A stretch of DNA of 64,000 bases. Origin: Brevibacterium sp. S111 (GTDB lineage Bacteria > Actinomycetota > Actinomycetes > Actinomycetales > Brevibacteriaceae). The notes under the pieces were generated by a model, which had not been told where the DNA came from, made no database searches, and saw only the letters and a list, made by a program, of their open reading frames with translations. The DNA lies in NCBI RefSeq assembly GCF_004745075.1, contig NZ_RHFH01000015.1, positions 19,142 to 83,141 of the forward strand, in the 5' to 3' direction. The translations under genes were made by a program, and so were the position numbers. This document shows, piece after piece, positions 33,775 through 42,626 of the stretch; position 1 is the stretch's first letter; the number at the start of each line of letters is the position of its first letter.

Positions 33775-34671
33775 ATGACAGAGATGAGCGACACCCCGAA
33801 TCTCCAGGACTGGGTCGGTCGGACAACGACCGCCACCGAGGTGGCCGACGGTCAGCGAGCATCCCGCCTGTCCTCCCTGCTCGGTCACGACAGCGTTGAC
33901 ACGCGCGCTGATGCGACAACTGCGCCAGTGGCGACACCCCTGTTCCCGCTCGGGCATTGGCTGCACTTCTCCGAGGACGATGTGCCGATGAGCGATCTCG
34001 GAGCCGACGGGCATGCGGCCTTGGGTGGGTTCATGCCCCCGGTGCCGTTGCCGAGGCGGATGTGGGCCGGCAGTGATCTGACCTTCCACACCCCGATCCA
34101 CCCGGGCCAGAAGTTGGAGCGGACGACGACGATCGAATCAATTGCAGAGAAGACCGGCGGCACCGGGCCGCTGTGCTTCGTCACGCTAAAGCACGAGGTC
34201 ACCGCCGATGGGGTCTTGGCGACGACGGATCGGCACACGATCGTCTACCGGGAAGCCACCTCGGCACCCGAGGGTTCAGCAGCACGCCCGCCCCGAGCAG
34301 ATTCACCCGTCCCGGACGGCTGGGAGTGGTCGGAGTCCGTCCGCTCGAACGAGGTCATGCTCTTCCGATATTCGGCGCTGACGTTCAACTCTCATCGCAT
34401 CCACTACGATCACCCCTACGTCACCGAAGTGGAGGGGTATCCGGGATTGGTCACGCATGGTCCGTTGACGGCGACCCTGTTGTTGGATGCGTTCATCACC
34501 AGGCATCCCGGAGAAGCCGTAACCGGGTACCGGTTCACCGCGAAGTCCCCACTGTTCTGCAACGAGCAGATCCACCTCGTCGGCCGTGAGACCGAAGCTG
34601 GCACCCATGAACTCCAGGCCATTGCTCCCGGTGGGAAGACTGCAATCGCTGCGACCGTGACCACCGCCTGA
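33775..34671 (+). CDS. MaoC/FAS1-like hydratase, mesaconyl-CoA hydratase type
   Basis: 298 residues from ATG 33775 (leader TAAGGAAT). Two hot-dog halves are visible: the first with HWLHFSEDDVPMSDLGADGHAALGGFMPPVPLPRRMWAGSDLTFHTPIHPG, the second with RSNEVMLFRYSALTFNSHRIHYDHPYVTEVEGYPGLVTHGPLTATLLLD, the MaoC signature with catalytic Asp/His. This double form is that of mesaconyl-C4-CoA hydratase and HTD-type FAS1-like dehydratases. With the CoA-transferase downstream and two acyl-CoA dehydrogenases upstream, reversible hydration of an unsaturated dicarboxyl- or aryl-CoA is plausible. Confidence 0.8.
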   Translation: MTEMSDTPNLQDWVGRTTTATEVADGQRASRLSSLLGHDSVDTRADATTAPVATPLFPLGHWLHFSEDDVPMSDLGADGHAALGGFMPPVPLPRRMWAGSDLTFHTPIHPGQKLERTTTIESIAEKTGGTGPLCFVTLKHEVTADGVLATTDRHTIVYREATSAPEGSAARPPRADSPVPDGWEWSESVRSNEVMLFRYSALTFNSHRIHYDHPYVTEVEGYPGLVTHGPLTATLLLDAFITRHPGEAVTGYRFTAKSPLFCNEQIHLVGRETEAGTHELQAIAPGGKTAIAATVTTA

Positions 34672-34745
34672 CACCCTTCGCCGAGGTGGCCGACCCCTGA
34701 TCGACACACTCTGGCTTCTGTTTTCGATTGATTGGATGAGACACC

Positions 34746-35924
34746 ATGCCTGATACTCGCCCCGCACCGTTGACCGGACTGAAGATCGTGGAGATCTCTG
34801 CGTTCGTTGCCGCTCCTTTGGGCGGGATGACGTTGGCCCAGTTGGGTGCTGATGTCATTCGCATCGACCCGATCGGTGGCAATATCGATGCCAACCGGTG
34901 GCCGATCGCCGAGGATGGCACGAGCATTTATTGGGCGAGTCTGAACAAGGGGAAGCGTTCGGTCACTCTCGACCTCAAATCCGAGGAAGGCCAGAAGATC
35001 GCCACGCAGCTCATCGCGGAAGCGGGAACTCTGATCACGAACCTGCCCGCCCGCGGATGGCTGAGCTACGAGAATCTTGTCCAGCACCGTGAGGATCTCG
35101 TCATGCTGCGCCTGGGTGGGTGGCATGACGGGTCCCCGGCCGTGGACTACACGGTCAATGCCGCCAGTGGCTTCCCGGTCATCACCGGTGATGACGAGCG
35201 TCCGATCAACAACGCGATCCCCGCCTGGGATGTCGCCGCCGGACTCTACATCGCCAACGGGATCATGGCCGCAGAGCTCGACCGCCGCGACTCCGGGAAG
35301 GGGCAGGAGATCAACCTGGCGTTGTCGGATGTCATGCTCGCCACCGTCGGCAACCTCGGGTATATCGCCGAGGTGCAGGCGACCGGGAAGACGCGCGGAC
35401 CGTTGGGCAATGGCCTCTACGGGGCGTATGGGCAGTCGTTTGAGTGCTCGGACGGTCGGCAAGTCATGGTCGCGGTGATCTCGAACAAACACTGGCGAGG
35501 CCTCGGCAAGGCAACCGGGTTGAGCGACAAGCTCGACATGATCGGCCCCCTGCTCGATGTCGACCTGACCACCGAAGGTGGCCGGTTCCAGGCACGCGAA
35601 GCCGTTGATGCGGTGGTGCGCCCCTGGTTCACAATCCACACCTCGGCGGAAGCCGAAGAAGCACTCAAAGCTGCCGGTGTCCTCGCCGGTGGGTTCCAGA
35701 CGTTCGAAGAACTTGTCACCAACGACCCCCGTTGTTCGGTCGAGAATCCGCTGCTGACAGAGATCGACCAGCCCTGTGTCGGGCGGGTCCTCGCCCCGCG
35801 CGTGCCGCTGCAGTTCGGGGCCACTCCCGTCGCCGATGCCCGGCCTGCACCACAGCTGGGCGGCGACACCGAAGAAGTACTCGCCGAAATGCCCAGCCGC
35901 GACGCTGCCGCCGAATCCCACTGA
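34746..35924 (+). CDS. CoA-transferase family III (CaiB/BaiF)
   Basis: 392 residues. Family III features: TGLKIVEISAFVAAPLGGMTLAQLGADVIRIDPIGG, SIYWASLNKGKRSVTLDLKSEEGQ, and a central LGGW/HDG segment; the active Asp position is expected near the stretch around residue 150-170 but is not certain by eye. These enzymes move CoA between carboxylic acids, activating a substrate for the two dehydrogenases and the hydratase upstream. It ends the four-gene cluster. Confidence 0.88.
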   Translation: MPDTRPAPLTGLKIVEISAFVAAPLGGMTLAQLGADVIRIDPIGGNIDANRWPIAEDGTSIYWASLNKGKRSVTLDLKSEEGQKIATQLIAEAGTLITNLPARGWLSYENLVQHREDLVMLRLGGWHDGSPAVDYTVNAASGFPVITGDDERPINNAIPAWDVAAGLYIANGIMAAELDRRDSGKGQEINLALSDVMLATVGNLGYIAEVQATGKTRGPLGNGLYGAYGQSFECSDGRQVMVAVISNKHWRGLGKATGLSDKLDMIGPLLDVDLTTEGGRFQAREAVDAVVRPWFTIHTSAEAEEALKAAGVLAGGFQTFEELVTNDPRCSVENPLLTEIDQPCVGRVLAPRVPLQFGATPVADARPAPQLGGDTEEVLAEMPSRDAAAESH

Positions 35925-36010
35925 CCATCGGCGACCCCGTTCGCCGCCACAACCTCTGCGCACTACAGCCAGACTTGTCGCGATTGGAACAGCTGGCACC
36001 CATACAGTTC

Positions 36011-37489
36011 TCACCCCACCTCGGCGCGCAGGCCCCGCCCCGCATAGGAATCGCGCACCAGCTCGGAGTCCCGGACGAGGAACTCACCGTCGACCAGCAG
36101 ATGCCTCACCCCCTCCGAGGTGCGGGTGCTGTCGAGATAGGTGGCCCGGTCGCGCAGTTCGGCGGGATCGATGACGACGATGTCGGCGTCGTCTCCGATT
36201 CCGATGCGTCCCTTCCGGCGCAGCGCCGGCACCGAACTCTCCAACACCTGGGCAGGCAGCAGACTGCAGCGGCGGAAGGCCTCCGACCACGTCCACACCC
36301 CGTGATCGATAACCATCATGCGCAGCGACCGAGCGTAGGTGCCCGCTGTGCGCGGATGGGTCCTGCCTCCCGGAGGCAGCGGCCACGCACGGGTATCGGT
36401 GGAACCGTCGGGCCAGGTCACATGCATTGCGTCGGAGGCGACGATGCTGTCGGGGAAGGCCAGAGAACTCGCCAGAAGCTCCCGATCCCCGGCATCGTCG
36501 TCATCGAGGAACTCGACGATGCACGAAGCCCCCGGATCCGCATCGCGGACATGACGCAGATGGGCCTCATCGCGGATACGCTCACCGGTGGCGACGAGAA
36601 CGATGTTGCTCGGGGTCAGATCCCAGGCCGGCAGCCGTTCGGGTGCGAGGAACGCAGCACCGATCCCCGTGCTGCCTGCCCCATAGGGATAAGCCTCGAC
36701 GCTGAGCTTCGCTCCGCCCTCCTGCGCCCGATCGATCGTCGACAGCACCCGATCGATGTGCCGACGCGAGGTGCTGTTGACATGGCAGTGGTGGGTCTGA
36801 CCGCCGAATTCCATCGCGGCCCGCGCCGCCTCCTCGGTGCCGTCGAACGGAGTCGTCGGATCGGACTCGACGATCTCACGCACATGGGTGAACGTCGGCA
36901 CCCCGGCCCTGGCCGCGAGTTCATTCACCGCCAGGTACTCCCGCGGATCCGTCCGCGGTGCGTACCCCTGAAGAATGCCGATACCCAGCGCTCCGGCCTC
37001 CAACTCCGTCTCCAGCAACCCGAGCCACTGGGAAAGCTGAACGGGGCTGGAATCTGCCTGCCAGTGCGGATCGGCGAGCATGGACAGACCGCTGACTAGG
37101 TCCGCATCGAAGTGCAGCCCGGACAGCACCGCCGCACGCGCCATGCCCCACGATGCTGAGAAACCGTAGTGCAGCGGACGTCCTTCCTGCGCCGCCCGCG
37201 TGTACGCACGGTCGACCGGGAGCAGTCCCGCTTCGAGCTCGAGCGCGGTGGTCACACCGTCCATGGCCTGCAGCCTCTGCCCGGCGATGGAATTGACATG
37301 CGAGTGCAGATCGATGAAACCGGGCCCGATGATGAGACCGGACGCATCGACGATCTCGGCGTCATCGTGTGCCAGGGCCGGCCCCACCTCGGCGATCCGA
37401 CCGTCCCTGATGAGGACATCGCTGATCTCATCGACCCCGCTGGCCGGGTCGACGTACCGTCCTCCGGTGAAGAGAATCGTCGGTTTCAT
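36011..37489 (-). CDS. N-acyl-D-amino-acid deacylase-like amidohydrolase
   Basis: 492 residues from ATG 37489, whose first bases overlap the stop of the upstream hydrolase (ATGA). It is of the D-aminoacylase/dihydroorotase amidohydrolase superfamily: the first metal motif FIDLHSHVN, the bridging-acid region TTALELEAG, His-containing TFTHVREIVES and THHCHVNSTS, and the late catalytic Asp in IVASDAMHVTWPDG. The C terminus GIGDDADIVVIDPAE is standard. Members remove acyl groups from N-acyl-D-amino acids or cleave related amides. As last gene of the operon with two penicillin-binding-type hydrolases and a peptide-binding protein, processing of D-amino-acid derivatives is likely. Confidence 0.82.
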   Translation of the reverse strand: MKPTILFTGGRYVDPASGVDEISDVLIRDGRIAEVGPALAHDDAEIVDASGLIIGPGFIDLHSHVNSIAGQRLQAMDGVTTALELEAGLLPVDRAYTRAAQEGRPLHYGFSASWGMARAAVLSGLHFDADLVSGLSMLADPHWQADSSPVQLSQWLGLLETELEAGALGIGILQGYAPRTDPREYLAVNELAARAGVPTFTHVREIVESDPTTPFDGTEEAARAAMEFGGQTHHCHVNSTSRRHIDRVLSTIDRAQEGGAKLSVEAYPYGAGSTGIGAAFLAPERLPAWDLTPSNIVLVATGERIRDEAHLRHVRDADPGASCIVEFLDDDDAGDRELLASSLAFPDSIVASDAMHVTWPDGSTDTRAWPLPPGGRTHPRTAGTYARSLRMMVIDHGVWTWSEAFRRCSLLPAQVLESSVPALRRKGRIGIGDDADIVVIDPAELRDRATYLDSTRTSEGVRHLLVDGEFLVRDSELVRDSYAGRGLRAEVG

Positions 37490-38955
37490 GCGTCGTCCCC
37501 CGATACGGGAGCGTCGGCCGACTCCGTGTCCGTCGAGTCCGGCCGGGCCTCGGCCCGCGGTAGGCAGCGGATGCCTACGTACGCGACGTCCCTGCCATCC
37601 ACCTCGGCGAATGCCATCGGCATCCACGCGCTGCGGGCATCGGGCCGGCCGAGGACGAAGGCCTCGTTACCGGACGGATGCAGATCCATCGTCTGCACCG
37701 GTGCCTCGTCACCTTCGCCCAGGGAGCTACGGATGCGAGCCCTATAGGTGCCGTCGTCGGTCCGCAGCACCGTGAGTGCAGTGCTCGCATCGGCATAATC
37801 GCCGAGGCGGCTCTCGGGTATCGCGACCGCCGGTCGATCCGACCGGGGCCGGGTCGCCGGAGGGGCGTCGATTCCGGCGAAGGTGCGAGCGAAGGCACCG
37901 TAGATCTCAGCGGCCGCATGCGCTGCGACACCCCCGTTGCAGAAGACGACGAAGGCCAGGCCGGACGCCGGCAGGACCTGGAACCAGGCGTTGTTGCCGA
38001 TCGTGGTGCCCCCGTGCCACTGCAGCTTCTGGCCCTCCCACTCATCGATCATCCAGCCCAGCCCCCACTGAGGCGCGGTGGATGCTGCCTGTTCGATGAG
38101 GGTGTGCCGCGGTTCGGACATGAGCCGAAGGGAGTCTTCGCTGAGGATCGGCACCCCCGTGCTCGTCCGTCCCGAACGTAGGACGGCGGCACCGAAGCCG
38201 AGCAGATCGTCCGCGCTGCAGGTCACCAGTCCTGCGGGTCCCATGGAGCGAGTAATCTGGGAGACCGGTGCAGGCATCCAGGTGTCGGTGCCGGGAATCG
38301 CGACGTGACCGTGCTGGTGACGGTGGGACATGATGTCCTCGGCCAGGGTGAACATGTGCTCGTTGCCCAGGCGCTGACAGATCCGGGTGTTCAAGGCCCG
38401 ATCCCAGGTCACCTCGTCGAGGACCTCGATGATGCGTCCGGCGATGACGAAGCCGGAGTTGCAGTAGGAGAATCCGGTGCCCGGGCTGAATAGTGACTTC
38501 GCCTCGGACAATGTGGCCACGTACTTCTCGACGCAGTCGTCTCCGCGGCCGGTGTCGGTGAAGAGGTCACCGTCGAGACCCGAAGTGTGGGCGAGCAGAT
38601 GCTCCACGGTGAGTTCGGCAGGATCGAGCTCAGCGAAGCTCAGGTCGGGAAGGATCTCCGAGACCGGAGTGTCCAGACTCAGCTTCCCTTCGTCGACGAG
38701 CTGCATGATCATCGTCGAGGTGAGGAGTTTGGTGATCGACCCGATCTGGCACAGCGTGGTCCGGTCAGTGCCGACCTCGGTGCGCAGGTTTGAGATTCCG
38801 GTGGCGGCAACGAACCGTTGCTCCGCATCGGAGACGGGATCGACGTGCAGAACGCCGGCCACGATGCCGGGCACCTCGTGCCGGCGGGCGACATCGGCCA
38901 GAAGGCCCTCCCATCGTGTGGGGTCGAAGAGCTGTGGGTCGGTTCGGGCTGTCAT
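37486..38955 (-). CDS. Beta-lactamase-fold serine hydrolase, class C type
   Basis: 489 residues from ATG 38955 (leader AAAGGAG). Motifs of the penicillin-binding-protein fold: SITK (Ser73, Lys76), YCN in FSYCNSGF (Tyr164), and WHGGT as the KTG equivalent. After the catalytic domain comes a C-terminal beta-rich extension, as in D-aminopeptidase- or esterase-type members. No signal peptide is visible, so it is probably cytoplasmic and unlikely to be a resistance beta-lactamase; D-aminopeptidase, D-amidase or esterase activity is more likely. It sits between the peptide-binding lipoprotein and the deacylase. Confidence 0.82.
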   Translation of the reverse strand: MTARTDPQLFDPTRWEGLLADVARRHEVPGIVAGVLHVDPVSDAEQRFVAATGISNLRTEVGTDRTTLCQIGSITKLLTSTMIMQLVDEGKLSLDTPVSEILPDLSFAELDPAELTVEHLLAHTSGLDGDLFTDTGRGDDCVEKYVATLSEAKSLFSPGTGFSYCNSGFVIAGRIIEVLDEVTWDRALNTRICQRLGNEHMFTLAEDIMSHRHQHGHVAIPGTDTWMPAPVSQITRSMGPAGLVTCSADDLLGFGAAVLRSGRTSTGVPILSEDSLRLMSEPRHTLIEQAASTAPQWGLGWMIDEWEGQKLQWHGGTTIGNNAWFQVLPASGLAFVVFCNGGVAAHAAAEIYGAFARTFAGIDAPPATRPRSDRPAVAIPESRLGDYADASTALTVLRTDDGTYRARIRSSLGEGDEAPVQTMDLHPSGNEAFVLGRPDARSAWMPMAFAEVDGRDVAYVGIRCLPRAEARPDSTDTESADAPVSGDDA

Positions 38956-38996
38956 GTGCTGCTCCTTTGCGTCGTTCTCAGTCTGCTGTCGGGGTC

Positions 38997-40598
38997 TCAT
39001 TCGACAAGGGTGATGCCGTTGACGTTCGTCCATCCTTGACCGAGGGAGTTCTTGACGCCTTGGCCGAAGGTGATGTCAGGGCGCACGGCGAAGGGAACAT
39101 AGTCCGCTGACTGGTACATGGCGGCCTCTGCCTTCTCCCAGCTGCCGCAGGCCTCCTTGCCGGTGACCTGCGACGCCTCCTCGGCGCGGGCATCGAAGTC
39201 CGGGTTGCTGATGCCGGCGTAGTTCGAGCCCTTCGGGGGCACGGGCCCGGAGACGAAGGTGGCGAGCACATTGGGCACCGAGTAGTTCGACGCCAACCAG
39301 ATGACGTCGAAGTCCTCGGCGGCTCCGGGGGAATTGATCTTCTCGAGGAACGCCCCGGCGTCCGTACCGTGATGCTTGACGCCGACACCGATCTTCGACC
39401 ATTGTTCGGCCATGAGCTCAGCTGTCGAGGAGGTCTCGGGCCAGCGCGTGTACCACCCGAAGTCCAAGGTCAACGGCTGTCCGTCCTTGCTGCGCTTGCC
39501 GTCCGAACCCTTCTTCCAACCCGCCGCGTCGAGCCGGGACTCGGCATCGGCGAGGTCGTTCGACGGCAGGTTCGGCGTGGCCGCATCGTAGGTGCAGATC
39601 GTCGGATTGAGCACCGCGAGCCTCTCGGCGCGCTTTCCCTGGCCCGCCGTCTGGACTTGCATGAGCGCATCGAGATCGAGTGCCTCGGTGAGGGCGATGC
39701 GCACATCCTCATCGGCCGTCGGCGCATCCTTGGCCTGGCTGTAGGCGAATCCGCCGGTGATGAGGTCGTCCTGATAGAACGGCTCGAGGGTGGAGGCGAC
39801 ACGTTCCTCGTCGGGCCCCTGCACGGCTGCGATGTTGAGCTCCCCGGACAGGAGCTGATTGGCGCGGGTGCTCGGATTGTCGACGATGCTGATGTCGACC
39901 TCCTTGGGCACGCCGGGCGTCTCCCCGGTCGGTGCGCCCTCCGGTCCCCAACTGTAGTCGTCTCGACGCTCGAAGGTGTAGTGATCTCCCGGCACCGCCT
40001 TTTTGAGCGAGTACATGCCGGTGCCGTTCGTGGCGGACTCGACGCTCGTGGGATCGTCCAGAGCGCCCTGACAGTAGATTGGCTGGATCCCCATCTGAGG
40101 CAGCAGGAACGAATTGGGGGACTTCGTCGTCACGGTCACGGTCCTCGCCGCAGCATCGTCGTCGATGGTGGCATCGGCCGGGACGACGAGACCTTTGAAG
40201 CTCGACGCGTTCTCTGGATCGAGGATCCACCGGTAGTTGTTCGCCACGGTCTCCGCCGTCAGCTCGGACCCGTCCTCGCACGTGATGCCCTCCCGAATGG
40301 TGAAGCTCAGCGAGGTCGGGGTCGCCTCCCATTTCTCCGCCAGCCATCCCTGCGGTTCGCCGCTGTCATCGAAGTAGACCGGCGACTCATACGCCCACGG
40401 GTAGACATAGCTGAGAGTCGCAGAGGTGTTGACGTGCCGGAACAGGTTGCCCGGGTCTTCGTTGATGGCGACCTTGAGGGTGCCGTCGATGACAGGCTCG
40501 CCGTCCCCGCTCGAGGTTCCCGCTCCGCCGCCTCCGCCACAGGCGCTGAGGGTGAGTGCGGAGAGCCCGGCAACGGCGGCCAGTATTCGTTTCTTCAT
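38997..40598 (-). CDS. ABC transporter substrate-binding lipoprotein, family 5 (oligopeptide type)
   Basis: 533 residues from ATG 40598. A signal with lipobox LTLSAC followed by a glycine run anchors it outside the membrane. The body is SBP family 5: VINGTL-like opening (here VIDGTLKVAINEDPGNLF), SLSFTIREGITCEDGSELTAETVANNYRWILDPE, GTGMYSLKKAVPGDHYTFERRDDYSW, and RIALTEALDLDALMQ. It binds oligopeptides, nickel or similar ligands and delivers them to a DppBC/OppBC transporter; the matching permeases and ATPases are encoded about 5 kb away (45750-49344). Operon with the beta-lactamase-fold genes on both sides. Confidence 0.9.
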   Translation of the reverse strand: MKKRILAAVAGLSALTLSACGGGGGAGTSSGDGEPVIDGTLKVAINEDPGNLFRHVNTSATLSYVYPWAYESPVYFDDSGEPQGWLAEKWEATPTSLSFTIREGITCEDGSELTAETVANNYRWILDPENASSFKGLVVPADATIDDDAAARTVTVTTKSPNSFLLPQMGIQPIYCQGALDDPTSVESATNGTGMYSLKKAVPGDHYTFERRDDYSWGPEGAPTGETPGVPKEVDISIVDNPSTRANQLLSGELNIAAVQGPDEERVASTLEPFYQDDLITGGFAYSQAKDAPTADEDVRIALTEALDLDALMQVQTAGQGKRAERLAVLNPTICTYDAATPNLPSNDLADAESRLDAAGWKKGSDGKRSKDGQPLTLDFGWYTRWPETSSTAELMAEQWSKIGVGVKHHGTDAGAFLEKINSPGAAEDFDVIWLASNYSVPNVLATFVSGPVPPKGSNYAGISNPDFDARAEEASQVTGKEACGSWEKAEAAMYQSADYVPFAVRPDITFGQGVKNSLGQGWTNVNGITLVE

Positions 40599-40608
40599 GG
40601 TGTCCTCT

Positions 40609-41523
40609 TCATCGAGTGAGTGGGCGAACTGAGCGCAGGTCGGCCACCGCCGCAGCTGCGAGGTCGGTGATGGCATCGTCGAACCGGGGGCCGATCGAGC
40701 GGGGTGACGGGGTCCGCAGGAATACGGCGACGGCGTATCTGCCGCCGTCGGGGAACTCGACGACTCCGGCCTCGTTGCGGATGTAGGGTAGGGTGCCCGT
40801 CTTTCCGCTTACGGTCACCTCGTCGGAGAAGCCTCGGCGCAGGCGGTGCGACCATACCTGCAGACCGAGGATCCGCCTCGCCTCCGCGCACGCCGAAGCG
40901 GGCAGCCCTTCGTCTCTCCACAGAGCCGCGAGCAGCGTCGTCGTCTCGGCCGGAGTCGAACGGTTCGTCCGCCCCGGGTCCAGCGTCCTCGTCTTCAGCC
41001 AGTGCGCTCCGGCGTCCGCGGAGTCGTAAGCCACCGGCGGGTCCAGGTCTGCCAGGTCAGCGGCCGCTGTGTCGAAGAGGTGCCGGCAGTCGCCTTCGAT
41101 CACGGTGGAAGTCAGACCGAGCTCCCGCATCCTCGCGTTCACGCGGGCGCGGCCGAGGATGTCCATCACCACATCGGTGGCTCGATTGTCCGAGACGGTC
41201 ATCATCGACAGGCACAGATCCCGGAAGGACACGGAGACGGCATCGCTGAAGACAGCGAGTCCGGTCGAGCCCTCCACGGGAAAGTCCTCCGGGCCCAGCA
41301 CGATTCGGCGCTCGGCGGGGACCTCGCCCGTGCTCATGCGGATGCAGGCTTCGACGAGCACCGGCAGTTTGAACACGCTGGCCGTGACCACGGGCTCGTC
41401 TTCCCTGACTCCCACCGCGGCGCTGTCCGGTTCGCGGAGCCGTCGGTCGAGGTCACGGGCATGGACGAAACAGGTGATGCCGAGCTCATCTTCGAGCCGT
41501 TCGATCGCTGTGTCGAGGATCAT
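40609..41523 (-). CDS. Class A beta-lactamase-like serine hydrolase without a signal peptide
   Basis: 304 residues. The three class A active-site motifs are intact: SVFK (Ser49, Lys52), SDN in MTVSDNRATDV, and KTG in TVSGKTGTL. However, the protein begins at once with DTAIERLEDELGITCFVHARDLD and lacks any secretion signal, so it probably acts inside the cell and is not an ordinary resistance beta-lactamase. It starts the four-gene operon with the peptide-binding lipoprotein, the class C-like hydrolase and the deacylase, so hydrolysis of an imported D-amino-acid amide or lactam is more likely. Confidence 0.8.
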   Translation of the reverse strand: MILDTAIERLEDELGITCFVHARDLDRRLREPDSAAVGVREDEPVVTASVFKLPVLVEACIRMSTGEVPAERRIVLGPEDFPVEGSTGLAVFSDAVSVSFRDLCLSMMTVSDNRATDVVMDILGRARVNARMRELGLTSTVIEGDCRHLFDTAAADLADLDPPVAYDSADAGAHWLKTRTLDPGRTNRSTPAETTTLLAALWRDEGLPASACAEARRILGLQVWSHRLRRGFSDEVTVSGKTGTLPYIRNEAGVVEFPDGGRYAVAVFLRTPSPRSIGPRFDDAITDLAAAAVADLRSVRPLTR

Positions 41524-41632
41524 ACCCTCATCTTCCTCAACCGCACCGGGGCTCGGCTTCGGAGTTCAGGACAAAGTTGCGGGACCCGCTTCGTCCGAGT
41601 CGACAGCGGGACAGGTCGTCGGCGGAGTGGGT

Positions 41633-41648
41633 TTGTCGGTCCCGACAA
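41633..41648. promoter_or_regulatory. Palindrome in the divergent promoter region of the salvage cluster
   Basis: TTGTCGG-TC-CCGACAA is a perfect dyad in the 220-base gap between the two divergent operons (serine-hydrolase/lipoprotein and GNAT/racemase). The gap also has repeated GGGACAA boxes at about 41701 and 41712. A shared regulator binding here is likely; its gene is not adjacent. Confidence 0.45.
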
Positions 41649-41743
41649 CATCGCGGGTGAACCCTGCGCCGATCCTCCGATGTGCCCGCCCGTGTGCACG
41701 GGACAAGCTTGGGACAAAGGTTCCACCGGTGAAAGGACACAAT

Positions 41744-42592
41744 ATGACTCGTCTGGCGCCTCCGCGGTCCTTCGTGCTTGAAGCCGAGCACATGGCCGAT
41801 ACGCGCTGCGCAGACCTCGGACTCGACATCCGAGAAGTCCATGCCCCTGAGGATCTGCACACCGTGTCCCAGGTCCTCTCACGGATCTGGGGGACTCCGG
41901 ACTCGCCAATCATCGATCATGCGGTGCTCACCGCCATGACCCATGCCGGCAATCCGGTGTTCCTGGCTCGCCACGGCACCGAGGCGGTCGGAGCCGCAGT
42001 GGGATTCTGCGGTCCAGCCGGATCGCCGTTCCACTCCCATATCGTCGGCTTCCTCCCGGACTCCGCGGGGCGCGGGTTCGGCCATGCCATCAAACTGCGG
42101 CAGCGGGCGTGGTGCCTGGAGAACGGAATCGTGGAGATGACCTGGACCTATGACCCCCTGGTGTGCCGCAACGCTCATTTCAACATCTCACGGCTCGGAG
42201 CGGTCCCGATCGACTACCTCCCTGACTTCTACGGCCAGATGACCGATTCGATCAACGCGGGTGAACTCTCGGACCGCATGCTCATCCTCTGGGATCTCAC
42301 CTGCGATCCCACCGCCCGATCGTGGGAGACGGGCGACGACGCCACCCCGGCGGTCGAGGACAGGGGAGGGGCACCGACGCCCTATGCCCCGCCAGTCGTC
42401 GGAACCGATTCCCTCGGCGTCGCCGTGCCCTGGGACATCGAAGCCCTGCGGCGCGAGGACCCGGTGCGGGCCCACACCTGGCGGCTGGCCACGAGAGAGG
42501 CGTTCACCGATCTACTCGGCAATGGCTGGCGGATCACCGGGTTCTCCCGCCGCAGCCCCCACGATGGGCAGTATGTCCTGCGCCGCCCCTGA
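41744..42592 (+). CDS. GNAT-family acyltransferase (COG3375 type), partner of N-acylamino-acid racemase
   Basis: 282 residues from ATG 41744 (leader GAAAGGA). It carries HTVSQVLSRIWGTPDSPIIDHAVLTAMTHAGNPVFLARHG, then GAAVGFCGPAGSPFHSHIVGFLPDSAGRGFGHAIKLRQRAWCLENGI, EMTWTYDPLVCRNAHFNISRLGA and YGQMTDSIN, the pattern of the predicted GNAT proteins that stand next to enolase-superfamily racemases. In Geobacillus such a partner N-succinylates D-amino acids, the racemase inverts them and a desuccinylase frees the L-amino acid. The following gene is exactly such a racemase. Confidence 0.82.
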   Translation: MTRLAPPRSFVLEAEHMADTRCADLGLDIREVHAPEDLHTVSQVLSRIWGTPDSPIIDHAVLTAMTHAGNPVFLARHGTEAVGAAVGFCGPAGSPFHSHIVGFLPDSAGRGFGHAIKLRQRAWCLENGIVEMTWTYDPLVCRNAHFNISRLGAVPIDYLPDFYGQMTDSINAGELSDRMLILWDLTCDPTARSWETGDDATPAVEDRGGAPTPYAPPVVGTDSLGVAVPWDIEALRREDPVRAHTWRLATREAFTDLLGNGWRITGFSRRSPHDGQYVLRRP

Positions 42593-42626
42593 CCACTCAC
42601 CACTGACACTGCCTGACGGAAGGACC

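Noticed and set aside
31231..34101. Very long open frame opposite the two acyl-CoA dehydrogenases
   Set aside because: It mirrors the codons of clear dehydrogenase genes, is Arg/Leu/His-rich with no family motif; this is a high-GC antisense shadow.
35732..37099. Plus-strand frame across the CoA-transferase end and deacylase
   Set aside because: No signature; two strong genes explain the region.
40609..41523. Beta-lactam resistance gene
   Set aside because: The active-site motifs fit class A, but no signal peptide is present and the operon concerns peptide/D-amino-acid processing.
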